Shown here: one piece after another, positions 14,155 through 24,498 of the stretch
Layout: the number at the start of each line of letters is the position of its first letter
Numbering within the stretch: the first letter of the stretch is position 1
Assembly: GCA_963678675.1 (NCBI GenBank)
Contig: OY783192.1
Span: forward strand, 35,557,250 to 35,621,249
DNA: 64,000 bases
Direction of reading: 5' to 3'
Source: Xiphydria camelus
Lineage: Eukaryota > Arthropoda > Insecta > Hymenoptera > Xiphydriidae
The notes under the pieces: generated by a model
What the model saw: the letters and a program-made list of their open reading frames with translations, nothing else
The model's database searches: none
Told to the model about the DNA's origin: nothing
Translations under genes and position numbers: made by a program

Positions 14155-14208
14155 TTTCGTCCCGGAGTCGGCCTGTGGACTCGTCAGTAAGGCTAGGCCG
14201 ACTCATGC
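14155..14208 (-). repeat. 54-bp direct repeat, copy 1, with hammerhead-ribozyme-like core
   Basis: It matches 15168-15221 at 52 of 54 positions. Read on the minus strand it has CTGACGAGTCC (14187-14177), a 14-nt loop, then GGACGAAAC (14162-14154), the conserved CUGANGA / GAAA core of a hammerhead with a paired GUCC/GGAC stem II. A 7-bp hairpin (CTCCGCT/AGCGGAG) follows the GAAA box and precedes UC. A convincing stem I is not evident, and a 10-bp palindrome (GAGTCGGCCT/AGGCCGACTC) could compete with the ribozyme fold. Activity is not established. Confidence 0.6.
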
Positions 14209-14887
14209 GTCTAAACTAATAAAAATTTTAAAGTGGAAAATATTGAAAAAAATTAAAGACACTCGTCTATTGATCCACATTAAAAATAGTTTTTCAATTA
14301 CGTAATGTATTCAGTTAATAAAAAAATATAAGAAAACAGTTTATTCGGATACGATATGTGTTATACATATATGCTGAAGTTGAAGAGAGCCTGCAGAAAT
14401 GTTTTCACTTCTTAACAACTGCATCATCATAACCGGCGTATCGCAATTAATCAAATTATATTCTCCTCCAAACTACGTAATACATCCCGCCTTGCAAGTA
14501 TCCCCACCGCGTAGACTAAATTGCAAAGGCATTACGATTGCCTCCCCGATCGAACGTTCGTTCGGCAAATCGGCAACGGTGAATTGTACGATAAAAATGT
14601 ATCAGACACGCGTTCTGATGCGACGATACGAACGTAGTAACAAAGACTATCGTCATCGTTATTGTCACCGTCGACGACGATCGACGCGTATCGATCAACG
14701 TCGTTTAACATCGTTATTCTCATCCCTGACTTTTTTTTGCGTGTTATTATAGTATAATAAATCAAAATGCGTGTGTAACAGTTTGCGAAAGGCAGATAGG
14801 GTATTTAATTATAGTTTAGCAATAAAAGAATACCTATAATGAATGAAAAGATGGGATTCTGCTATTTTAATATGAGTTCAGATTCTC

Positions 14888-15130
14888 ATGGCTAATGATA
14901 AAAAACATTTGGTAAATTTAGCCCTTGACCAAAATGATGCAATTAAAAGTTTACTTTTAATGTATAAAGAGAAGGAATCAGAGGTCAAACGTTTACGTTT
15001 TAAGATCAAAGACTTGAGTACTCAGAATGGACAAACTGTTGAAGCCGGGTTAGGTTCCGGCATTGAAGTAGATAGCCTCAGAATGTCTGACCCAATCGAA
15101 CCAGAGCAATTAACATGCAATACGCAGTAA
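14888..15130 (+). CDS. Unrecognised 80-codon open frame in AT-rich block
   Basis: Starts MANDKKHLVNLALDQNDA and ends EQLTCNTQ, with a charged heptad-like helix (MYKEKESEVKRLRFKIKDL) suggesting a short coiled coil. The composition is protein-like and unlike the Arg/Ser-rich translations around it. It sits in a markedly AT-rich segment between the two 54-bp repeats, on the strand opposite to their hammerhead-like motif. An AATAAA at 15588-15593 lies downstream on the same strand, beyond the LTR-like insert, so this could be the remnant of a gene or retrocopy interrupted by that element. I do not recognise the protein family. Confidence 0.4.
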   Translation: MANDKKHLVNLALDQNDAIKSLLLMYKEKESEVKRLRFKIKDLSTQNGQTVEAGLGSGIEVDSLRMSDPIEPEQLTCNTQ

Positions 15131-15156
15131 AGAAGAAGAAGTCGAAAATCTAAGTA

Positions 15157-15351
15157 TGTGACATTAATTTCGTCCCGGAGTCGGCCTGTGTACTCGTCAG
15201 TAAGGCTAGGCCGACTCCTGCCTTAGACGCTCTGTGGTCCTCTTATATAGTAACTCAACGCCGTTTTACTGCCGAGAGCCGAGAGCCGGGGGACAGGAGC
15301 CGCGAGCCGAGGGCCGAGAGGGTTGGCGCCATCTGGCGGCAGGCCGCCACA
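15157..15351 (-). mobile_element. LTR-like sequence with TATA box (solo LTR or fragment)
   Basis: On the minus strand it begins TGTGGCGGCC, runs through GC-rich CTCGG-type repeats, has TATATAAG at 15249-15242, ACCACAGAGCG at 15239-15229 and the 54-bp hammerhead-like repeat, and can end in CA. The same ordered blocks occur at 40026-40160. No clear target-site duplication or primer-binding site was found, and no reverse transcriptase frame is present, so the assignment as an LTR is an inference. Confidence 0.45.
15168..15221 (-). repeat. 54-bp direct repeat, copy 2, with hammerhead-like core
   Basis: Second copy, 1,013 bp from the first, inside the LTR-like sequence at 15157-15351. The CTGACGA and GGACGAAA boxes are kept, but one change (GTAC instead of GTCC) breaks a stem II pair. 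It lies about 30 nt downstream of a minus-strand TATATAAG, so a transcript from that promoter would start near the beginning of this repeat. Confidence 0.6.
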
Positions 15352-16076
15352 GAGAGATAAACGTCCTGAGCGAAGTCATAGCTTGGATTATTTTTCTTCG
15401 TTCATATAAAATTCTTTCTGCCCGAAATTCCTTTTTTTAAAATTAAGTGATTGCTTCGTGGGATAGGCAGGAAAGAATGCGTAAAGATTTGGTCACAAAA
15501 GACAAGACTGACGAGTGACCTATAATGTAATGTTAAAACTTAGATACTATAGAGAGAACTGTACATAAGCTGTACCATAACAAATTAAATAAATATTTTT
15601 TATTTTTCTAATCGTCGTTTACGATCATCATCTTATGCGGAGGTACCGAAAATATCGTGCGGTTTACTGGAGCATGGAAGGGAGGAAGTAAAGTATATAA
15701 TCCAGAAGCTGTATTAATAATAAGAAACATTTATTTTTATTCTTATTTCCAAGCAGGCGAGGTTACAAATTAGAATGGTACACAATAAGCTCGATCAAAG
15801 GCGGTGAAAACGTGTGCTCAAAGCGTGTGACAGTCGTAAATTGATTAACATGAGAAGTATAATTCTTGAATTAAATTCGTTATATAAAACGTGATTTAAT
15901 AAAAACGCATTAGCCTTTAAGGTATTTGTAGCGCTATAGTACTTTTCGAGCAATTTTTTACAAATTTTGTCAGATTTTAGATTATATAATAAAAAAACTG
16001 ATAACTTTCTTATGAATGAAATCATTCATACGTTTAGAAATAGAGATATTCGGTTTTTTTTTTAAATTTATCTATT

Positions 16077-16168
16077 TCTCCATTGAAATCAATGAGATAC
16101 AGGGCCGTACAATGCCGCGCGCACGCGTGGCGTATGACGGCCCTGTATCTCATTGATTTCAATGGAGA
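16077..16168. repeat. Perfect 32-bp inverted repeat (hairpin) abutting the CCT6 fragment
   Basis: The arms 16077-16108 and 16137-16168 are exact reverse complements over 32 bp, separated by a 28-bp GC-rich spacer that is itself partly palindromic. Perfect arms imply recent origin or continuing gene conversion. It could be a tiny foldback or MITE-like element, a hairpin-capped breakpoint, or a precursor of small RNA. No terminal target duplication was found by eye. Confidence 0.9.
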
Positions 16169-16316
16169 TGTATTCGTGGTGTCAATTCCGATCATATCAT
16201 CTTGAGCGGTAGATGCTCTTGCTATAAGCGACGCTGTGGGATATTGAATTTGCATTTCGTGCAACAGTACATTACCATCTTTGGTAATTTTAATGTCTCC
16301 AGCACCAGAGACCAAC
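16169..16316 (-). pseudogene. CCT6: CCT6 (TCP-1 zeta) gene fragment, truncated at a hairpin
   Basis: The minus strand encodes [20 protein letters not shown] and [20 protein letters not shown], the signature near the ATP site of chaperonin subunit CCT6, a part of the cytosolic TRiC/CCT ring. The fragment is about 49 codons with no stop. The normally invariant GDGTT nucleotide-binding motif reads GIDTT, losing the first Asp, and a neighbouring Thr is Ile, so it is unlikely to work. The left border looks like a splice acceptor (ACCTCCAG|GTTGG), which would restore Met if AT came from a previous exon; that suggests a copied genomic exon, not a processed cDNA. No flanking CCT6 exons are seen. Homology stops exactly where the inverted repeat at 16077-16168 begins. 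Confidence 0.8.
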
Positions 16317-17760
16317 CTGGAGGTAATATTTGATATAATTAATTCTTCTACTCGTATACAAATTGTTCTTTCCGGCTCTCTTCCTCTCCTCCCTCTACGT
16401 TTGCACTTCGATCGCGAAAGCACGCGCCACGGCTGTATCCCGAGCACCGCGTTCCACGCCTCGGGGGGCCGCCGGAAAATTGAATCCCCCGAGTAAGGAT
16501 ATTCATACAGAGGCGCGCGGCGCGAGATATCCCGCAGTCGTCGGCCCGCTCCCTCCCTCCGTTTCCACGAAACTCGAGATGAGAGACGCGGCGTGGGAGG
16601 GAGGGAGGAGTGCCTCGCTTTCGAGGATTTTGCGGCGCGCTTCGCGAACCGCCTTCGGCGAACGCACGCGTGCTCGGGAACGCGCGATCGGGAGGGCGGC
16701 GAAAGTTGAGCGAAGTCCTTGCGGGACTTCGATAGAAGAGGAGGTTTAATATACGATCTGCGGAGGGGTTCCGTATAACTGGCGTAAGGCACGTTGTGGG
16801 GAGAAATAGTAGTATCATTCCAGCGTATATGTATACTCGTATTTGTAAATTTTTACACGCATATGCGAATGTTGCATCTCTAGAGATTTTGGGATTATTC
16901 AAAATTGATATTTATAACGTCCACGCGGTCGTTGAATTGCCCTCTTCTCGCTTGCACCTCGATGGAAATTAGTTTTTATCATCGTGCGATATCGTTTACA
17001 ATTTTTTTTACTTTCGAGATGTAATCTCGCACCTTCTGTCGACGACGTAAAGCAATTCACTCTTAGCTCTTGGGTGATAATATTTCACGGCTGGCTGGTC
17101 GGGGGAAAAAACTGACTCGCGGGCAAGAGTCACGTGATGCCTGGTGTGCTACCGTACCTACGTTGGCCGCAAAATAACCGTTTAAGCAAGCATCGATCAA
17201 CCCATACGTATACGAAACCGAAAGCGATGAAACGTCAGACTTTCTAACCGCAAAAAAACTGGGATAAAATCAAAGAACTTAGTTATTGGACAGTGTTCTT
17301 ATTTTTTGGAAATACTCAATCCAGTAATTGGATAGTCAAGAATCAATAAGCCAGGTCTCTCGAAAGTTACCGAGTCTAGTTGCATACGCGACAGGATACG
17401 TGCTCGGATAGGAATACGCCGGTAGTGGGTAGGCCCGTAACGATACGGGCGACGTAACGCATCGGGACCATCGTATCTATATGGTCGCCACAATAATGAT
17501 CTTAAAAACAGCTTCAAAAGCCGTGAAAAAAAAAAATCAGGCATCACGGGACGCCTGTTAGATGTGAAGCATCAAAATTCTTCTTTGTAAAAAGTATGCA
17601 ATAAGAAGAAAGGACCGCGCGTCCGTCGAAAGAACACGTGCGCCAGTGCGCATTTGTATTTATGACTGTGATATTATTAAACGGTACGAACCGTTGTGTC
17701 GAATTCCGTTTATCGCGAGACGGAACAACGACCTAGAGTGCATTTAGTTTACTCTACCAT
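16317..17760. other. Non-coding DNA upstream of the CCT6 fragment
   Basis: 16350-16750 is GC-rich and keeps the minus frame of the CCT6 fragment open up to 16792, but the translation there is Arg/Ser-rich and does not match CCT6. The rest is unremarkable. Confidence 0.6.
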
Positions 17761-17780
17761 CGGTCGCCTAAGGCCCCTAT

Positions 17781-18350
17781 TTCACCGAGCGATCACGATC
17801 GGCCGACTAATCGCGCGACCAGTCGCACCGCCAACTAAATGTATACAGCTCTACGGAGGGTACCTCACCTAGCGTCCGCTTGGTCGGCCGACCAGCCAGT
17901 CGCGCCGCCAACTAATTGTATTGGGATCGTGCAACACCCGTACAGTGACACCTGGTGGCAGTAGTCGGCGAAAAATAGGCACTTTTTTATACAGTACCAA
18001 ATACGACAAGAATATAGAAATCCTCGGCAAAACCAATTAGTGAACAACAATATGAATGTTTTTCATCAGGTGTATTTTATAGCAATTATTTATAAGTATA
18101 GAATTGCAATAAACAGTAAGCATAACATTTAGGGCCGGTTTATTCACCTTCAGACACGTTGACCGCCATATAATGTACTTTAACCCGGCAGCGGTGGTGG
18201 CTGGCAGTCAACGTGTTATAGGTATGGAGAGACGTGCCCACTAACTTCAAGCCTTCACCACTAGTTGCGCACGATCGTTCGCCGTATCCCCTCCAAGCAG
18301 TTGCACGGTCCCAATACAGCTCTATGGAGGATATTACACCGGGCGACCAC
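17781..18350. repeat. GC-rich repeat units with GGCCGAC and CCGCCAACTAA motifs
   Basis: Two units about 81 bp apart (from 17781 and from 17862) share TCACC(G/T)AGCG, GGCCGAC, CAGTCGC(A/G)CCGCCAACTAA and TGTAT. A third partial copy at about 18308-18350 shares CAATACAGCTCTATGGAGG with TATACAGCTCTACGGAGG near 17841. Words resembling a PIF/Harbinger-type terminus (AGGCCCCTATTTCACC at 17770, AGGGCCGGTTTATTCACC at 18131) are in the same orientation. Probably a non-autonomous DNA transposon cluster; family not proven. Confidence 0.5.
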
Positions 18351-18359
18351 GGTCTTCCG

Positions 18360-21300
18360 GCGTGCGGATCTTTCCCACTCGTTTTCAAGTGCTAATCGTC
18401 ACGGTTTCTTGCTTATTCCAACGAAAAGTACAGACGTAATCGAGACTCCACCTACACGTATATTACTGGTCGTTTCTATTGATTTCCGGCGACACCCCGC
18501 GTGCAATGTAATCGGACTCTATCGATTGGAAAATTGTTGCTTCCAAAAATCGAACCGTCACGCTCTGACGCGGTTGCTCCCCTCATTTGGAAAAAAAATA
18601 ACACCCCCGAACATTTTTTTCATACGCAAACTCACACTCACTCGACCACTGTATAGTAGCCGCAGTCATTCGTGGCTTAAAAGAGTGACTCGAAAAATTA
18701 CCTAACGAGGTACATATTTCTCATATCAGTCGATGAGAGAAAGAAAGAGAGAGAAAGGCGCAGCAACGGAGAGAGTACAGGAGGGTGATAAAGTTACGGA
18801 CTGCAAAAAAACATCTGGACCGTTCGCACGCTCCGAACCAGAATCCCGAACGGACCATTAATTTGCGTAATTGCATTTCTGCCCTATCCTTTCGCCGCTC
18901 CTTTGCGTATTACTCGCGATAATGGAAAGCCGCGTGATACGGCTGACTACACGCGAACGCCGGGCATTATTCTTCGATACAATTCGTGAAAGCGCGGCCT
19001 CGAAATAGCTGCTGTAAATCAATTAAATGGACACAGTCGCCGTATATTTCTGACAAATTCATCGCAATTACCCCGTCGAGCCCTTCGATTCGGTCTTTTC
19101 CGTGGAAAGCGTCGCATCGCGGTGGCTGTTGAAAAGCCGCTTGCGGGCGAGCGAATAATCATTGTACAGGGGCAACCGGGGCCGAAAATCAGTGACCCCC
19201 TCGTCCTGTCGCATACAGACTGCATTTATGCAGTACTAAGTACGTGCCATTGAACCGCATCATGTGTACCAACCCACAGCCGACTCTCCTCCACGGATGC
19301 AAACCTGCGTGCGTGTAATTATGCATGTACGCCGGGCGCGCTCGACCGTATCTTTCTTGCCGTAGCTATACGGAAGAAAGGATGAGCGCGGCGGCCATAA
19401 ATTACGAACCCTCTTCCGTTATTAATCGGTGCGACGGCTTAACAGCGCGTTGCTCGTACGGAGCTATGTATAGGTAGTTACTTGGATATGGGCTCCCTCC
19501 GGGGGGTGTATGGGGGTGGGGGTCATCGTCATCGTCTTTTTCGATGTTTACCTATACAAAGAAGGCCAGTAGTCACGAACTCGAACGGAAGAGACTCGTT
19601 TGCAGAGCATGAAGTGGTGATTGAACGGGATTGGATTATAGTTTCTCATCTACAGATACAGATGCGATGTGTTTATACGCTTAATAACAAACTACTTGCA
19701 TCGCATGGTAGATTCATCGCCCTCCTTGATTTTGTCCATCGAAGCTAACAGTTACCAACCCGAGTGGAAGGAAGTCGCTCATGTGACAGGAAGGGGCGAC
19801 GATAATAGGATCGTATAGTACAGATCCGAACCTCTATAAAATTAGCCTCTCTATTTTTGAAATTTTAACTTTTGACCCCACAGATCGTTTACAAGCCATT
19901 CGCGAGATTCGGCCGAAAGCTCATTCGCGTTACGAGAACAAAGTACCCCTGATGCTGCGAGTATTTTAGATTTTCATCACACAGGTCGTTTGCGAGCGAC
20001 GAAAAGACACGAGATCTCGGTCGGCGTCGTTTGCGAGAACACCGTTCCCGATATTTGCTCTTCGATGTCACTGCGCGATATACACTGCCAAAAATGGGAG
20101 GGCCGACTACACAGAGGCAGATGCCGATGTGGTTACACGTGCTCGCACTAGCTAGCACCCTATCTACGCCACTCGAGCGGAGAAGCGGCGTGAAAAGCAC
20201 GTAGCGGCCTCAAAAGGCACGAGCAGCGAAAAGAGTCCGTAACGGAAAAGCGGGTGGCGGGGGTAGCTGATAGGACGTACAATACCGTGTTAACGGAAAA
20301 CGAACCAATCGGAAAATTGCAGACGCTCGCGCCTTCCCTCGCTCGTGCTCGCCATTAAGCAAATTGGTTCGAGCTTCTCGGTATCTTCTCGGGTACTTGT
20401 CAATGTACTTGTATACGGGAGAAAATACAAAGATAAGAGAGTGGTACCGGCGACAGATTCTTATCGTGAGAATAAATCGTTATAAAAATTATGCTTTCTT
20501 TATACTCGACGTGAGCTTGAGCGAGTGTTACCCGCGGATCATTCTCATCTTCTCGTCGTGTGTGCGAGATAATTTTCTGTGAGGTATAATAGAATTTTGA
20601 TGAAATTGAAACGTAGTAAATTAAGTAGTTCTTCTCGATTACTTTTCAAATGGAGAAAAATTGTAGAACAGGTAATACGACGACGATTATACACCCCTGG
20701 CCACGTCTTCCCCGGATCTTCAGCTTCCAATCCGCATCTTACGTCCCGCTGTCTCACTCACGCGATACGTAAGAACTCGAAGGAGCCTTACAGTGGGGTC
20801 ACAATCGAGCCGACCGTTCCAACGAGAGAAAAAGCGTTCCGCACTTTTTGCCCGTCCCGAACCGCGGCAAAGAAGTCTGCCAGCGGAAGGTCCCCGGATT
20901 TGACAAACCGATAAAGCTGCGTCGGAACGCCGGAGACTAAATGGAGTATGAAATAATTTCGAGCGGGGAAAAATGCGCTCCCCGCGGGCCAAAGTAGATG
21001 ATCGATGGCCCGGCGGGATGACGGATGGGCACAGGAAGGTGGGAGGGCGTAGGAGGAGGAAGGGGGCGTTTAGGGTCTCACCGGGGCTAATAATGTCGCC
21101 AGTCGATCTTTCGACGCTTCGCGAGGTGCCGTGGAAGTGACGACGAAACACCCCGAACACAGAGCTTTCCGGAGCGAAAGGAATTAGCGTCCGTCCTCGA
21201 GAGGTTCGCGGGGGGAGGGAGATCGAGGTGATCGACGGTTTCGCTTGCATGATCGATGATCGATCGCGGTGGTCTTCCATGCTCGGGGGGTGGAAGACGA

Positions 21301-24300
21301 TTCGTCCGCGTCAGCGTTGACGTTTCGGGGATAGAAGTTTTCGGCGACGGCGTCCTCGAGTTGCTGCAGCATCTACGCGAGAAGAGATAATAGTGCTCGT
21401 TGATATATCGATGCTGGAGGTAGGGAGGAGGGATGTCTGAGAAGATTTTATGAGACTTTGCAGAGAATATGAGGACATCCGCTTAGAAATGGAGCAAAGA
21501 ACTGAATAATGTCGTTATAGGTAGGGGTCAGTTGTATTTAGAATTCTGCCGTGGAATATCGTGAGATGGTAATCAATCGCAGAGTCTGTATCTGTTAAAC
21601 TTCCAAAAAAAAAATGGAGGGAGATCCTCGAAAACAGCGCGGGCCTCCTGAAAGCTCAGGTCGGGGTAAAATCCCTTCGCAGTCGACGTACCCCGGGAGA
21701 AGTTTCAAACGACTTCGGTCGCTTCTCCGTCGACGTCGACGAATGGTCCTCGAAACTCAACCGCATTTATGCAAGACGAATGTTCGCCGGTAATGCGAGC
21801 GTAAGACGCCTCGCCGAACGAGAGGAAAAGACGGGGGAAGAACGGCCCGGTTCTCCGGCTCGCGATCAAATTAAAACGTCCCTTGAATGGGGTCGTTAAC
21901 GACACCGGTTCACGTGGGAGGTATATGTATAGTAGGCACACATATACCCAGCCGAGACAACTTCTCGGCGAAACTCATTAAATTTATGCGAGGTGAAAGT
22001 TTTGCGCTACGAGAGCGTCGACGCGACCCTTTCGCATCGTCGTCGTCGTCAACGACTTCTGCTCTCGACGGACGAGCGCGTATCTCGAATTTGCCCGCGG
22101 CGTGACGACAGTATTCGACAACTTCGCGAAACGCTTGCGAGTGTAACGCGTGCATGCAATTGTGTACACGTGGTGCACCCTCGCGTAATTCTCCATCCGA
22201 GAGCAATTGTTTTGCGTAATTAGAACGGGTCGAAAAATGTAGGTGTAGACGTCGACGTGGAACGCATACTCGAGTGTTTGGTCTCTGTTTCACCGGATAA
22301 GAAACGGTACGTATGAGTCACGTTACAAATGTACGACTTGGTGCATTCAATTTTATGCAACTTGCTTTCTATGCAGTGAGGAAACGTGCCGTGGCATAGC
22401 CCAGCCAGGGGCTAAGCCTTATTGCACAAAAATATATGCAACACGTCAGACCGGATGTACTCTCGCACAATCGTGGTACATTTATTTTCATCCAGTTCAC
22501 TCGCTCAGAGCATCCGATTTTAAAGTTCATATACAGCTTACTTCTTAAATTTCAGTGGCAAAATTAACTTCGTGCATTTAAAAAGAAATGAGCACTCGAA
22601 AAATGAAAAGAGTACGAAGTTTCGGTCACACCAGAAATGTTGTTCCAAAGAAACTGGCTTGCAAATATTCTATGAATGATATTAAAAATTCAACGAGCTA
22701 CAAATATAAATTTCATTTTATTTATAATGCATTTTTAAGATTCCGTGCGCCGCTGCATCGGTGATGAATATCGACGAACCAAATGCGTTCAATTTTATGA
22801 TGCATTCAAATTCGAGTGCATTATAAGTGCATTGAAAGTACGCTTCGCCCTCCCCGAAATTCGGCCGAGTTTCACCGATACATTTGGTTCATTTGGCATT
22901 GGTGTGGTTCACATTTGGGTGGGTTATGGTTCATTCCCCTTCGCGCAGTACGGCGTAGTGCTCTACGGAACGTGTTTATCCGTGCTTCAATTCAATTCAG
23001 ATAGGTACAGCTTAAACTTTAAATCAAAAAGTATCAACGTACTCGGCTCATTGAAATATCGGTGGACGATCGACTCGTGGTCGATGCCGAGCCTGTCCGA
23101 ACACTTCCGAACGATTCCACAGGAGCGACGCTATACGTGATAACAGAACTTCTATGCCAGCCGGCAGGCGTACACGTTCGCGCTGAAGTATTTCCAGTTT
23201 GTCAACGTCTTTACGCTTCGCTTCTCGATTTTCTCGCCTAATTCCGCTAATTTTCCCCAATCATGTCGAATTTTTATCGCGAATGAGTAATGACAGTGAT
23301 ACCCTATCGACGACAGAATTTAATGAAGGTCGAGAACACGACAATTTTCGGAGAGATGGCCGTTCTTCATCCCCTATTTCACTACGAAGCTCGTGTTTCG
23401 TTTCCCCTTGCCGCAAAATATCAGGATTTAACCAGGATAGGATTTGGAGGATTTCGGAGGCTCCGATCGATCCCTCCTATTGATACATCATATCGGTGAG
23501 ATCCTACATATCTTATTTATTTTTGTATATATTATGTACCCGTAAAAATTCGTTCGTTCAACCGATGCTTCGATCGACCAAGAACCTCGTTTTTATATCG
23601 CCGCTTGGCGAAAATAGTGAAATCTCGCTATTTAACTACGAACGTAGGAACTCTTGAAGCCTTTATTTTTACAAAACGCAATGATTTTCATACGAATAAA
23701 TAATATACCGCGGTAGAAATTGCATTCGTTAACAAGCATCGCCTATATAAAGTCAGTGCAAAGATATTTGGTATAGGAATCACGCAGGTGTTTAGAGATT
23801 TTCCAAAATTAAATTTGAGAGAGCCAATTTCGCATTACTACTTTCACTATAAAATTTAATCTTAAGGGAAAAATAGATTTTAAAAAATAGGTGCTATTAG
23901 TATTGAGTTATTAGCCTTCAAACGCAGAAAGTTACTGTTGTTTGGGAAAATAGCTAAATTTAGCTAATATCTCGAAATAGGTGAATAAAGGTAAATGTAA
24001 GGTAAATGTGGTTAGACAGTTCCCAAATGACCTCTTCCATCACTCCTTCCAATATACGCATCGATTTACTCAAAAACACCCTGTATATTCGCAAATGAAC
24101 CCCCTGTGGGGTCTAGGAACGCGTGTCAGTCTCAACAGTTTAATTCACCCCTAATCCCATGATCGCGTGTTAAAATATAACCGGTCGAATACGCGTTAAT
24201 TGTTCCACGTGAGAGGAAAGCTAGGGGGAGGGGGGTTAGCGCCGAATGAAAGTCGACGTGGGGTTATAACCGAATCTACAAAGGCTGCACTTGCACGCTG

Positions 24301-24480
24301 CCTGCGTTCGGAGGAGACGGCGTAAACGGTGGAATTCGGGATAAGGAGAGTTGACGCGCGAAACTCATTAATCACTTGGTAATTAAATCATGCTTAAGCC
24401 GGAGTCAACGGCACGTTTCTAATTGCCGAACCTAGCCCTATGTATCATCTACCTTACCCAAACCTTTCCGTCTATTCACT
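18360..24480. other. Non-coding DNA, no gene supported
   Basis: Mixed composition. The 20720-21280 minus frame (186 codons) is in GC-rich DNA and looks spurious. 22340-22830 has scattered TGCATTCAA words, and 23520-24100 is AT-rich with a typical insect interspersed-repeat word (CACCCTGTATAT near 24078). No gene recognised. Confidence 0.65.
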
Positions 24481-24498
24481 GAAGACTCGTGAGAGCGC

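Larger units (their letters stand above)
14206..16076. other. AT-rich mosaic block
   Basis: Base composition drops sharply to AT-rich compared with both flanks. Contains the 80-codon frame, the second 54-bp repeat inside an LTR-like sequence, and AATAAA at 15588-15593. The remainder (15352-16070) has no recognisable gene; a small palindrome ATGAATGA/TCATTCAT lies at about 16012-16029. Confidence 0.6.

Noticed and set aside
15508..15515. A third CTGACGAG word on the plus strand
   Set aside because: No GAAA box or pairing stem at a suitable distance, so it is not a hammerhead candidate.
16034..16792. 252-codon minus-strand frame as a complete gene
   Set aside because: Only codons within 16316-16169 match CCT6. 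The upstream part is Arg/Ser-rich GC-rich DNA and the downstream part is the inverted repeat, so the frame is a composite of unrelated pieces.
20720..21280. 186-codon minus-strand frame
   Set aside because: Ser/Arg/Pro-rich translation in CpG-rich DNA, overlapped by open frames on the other strand.
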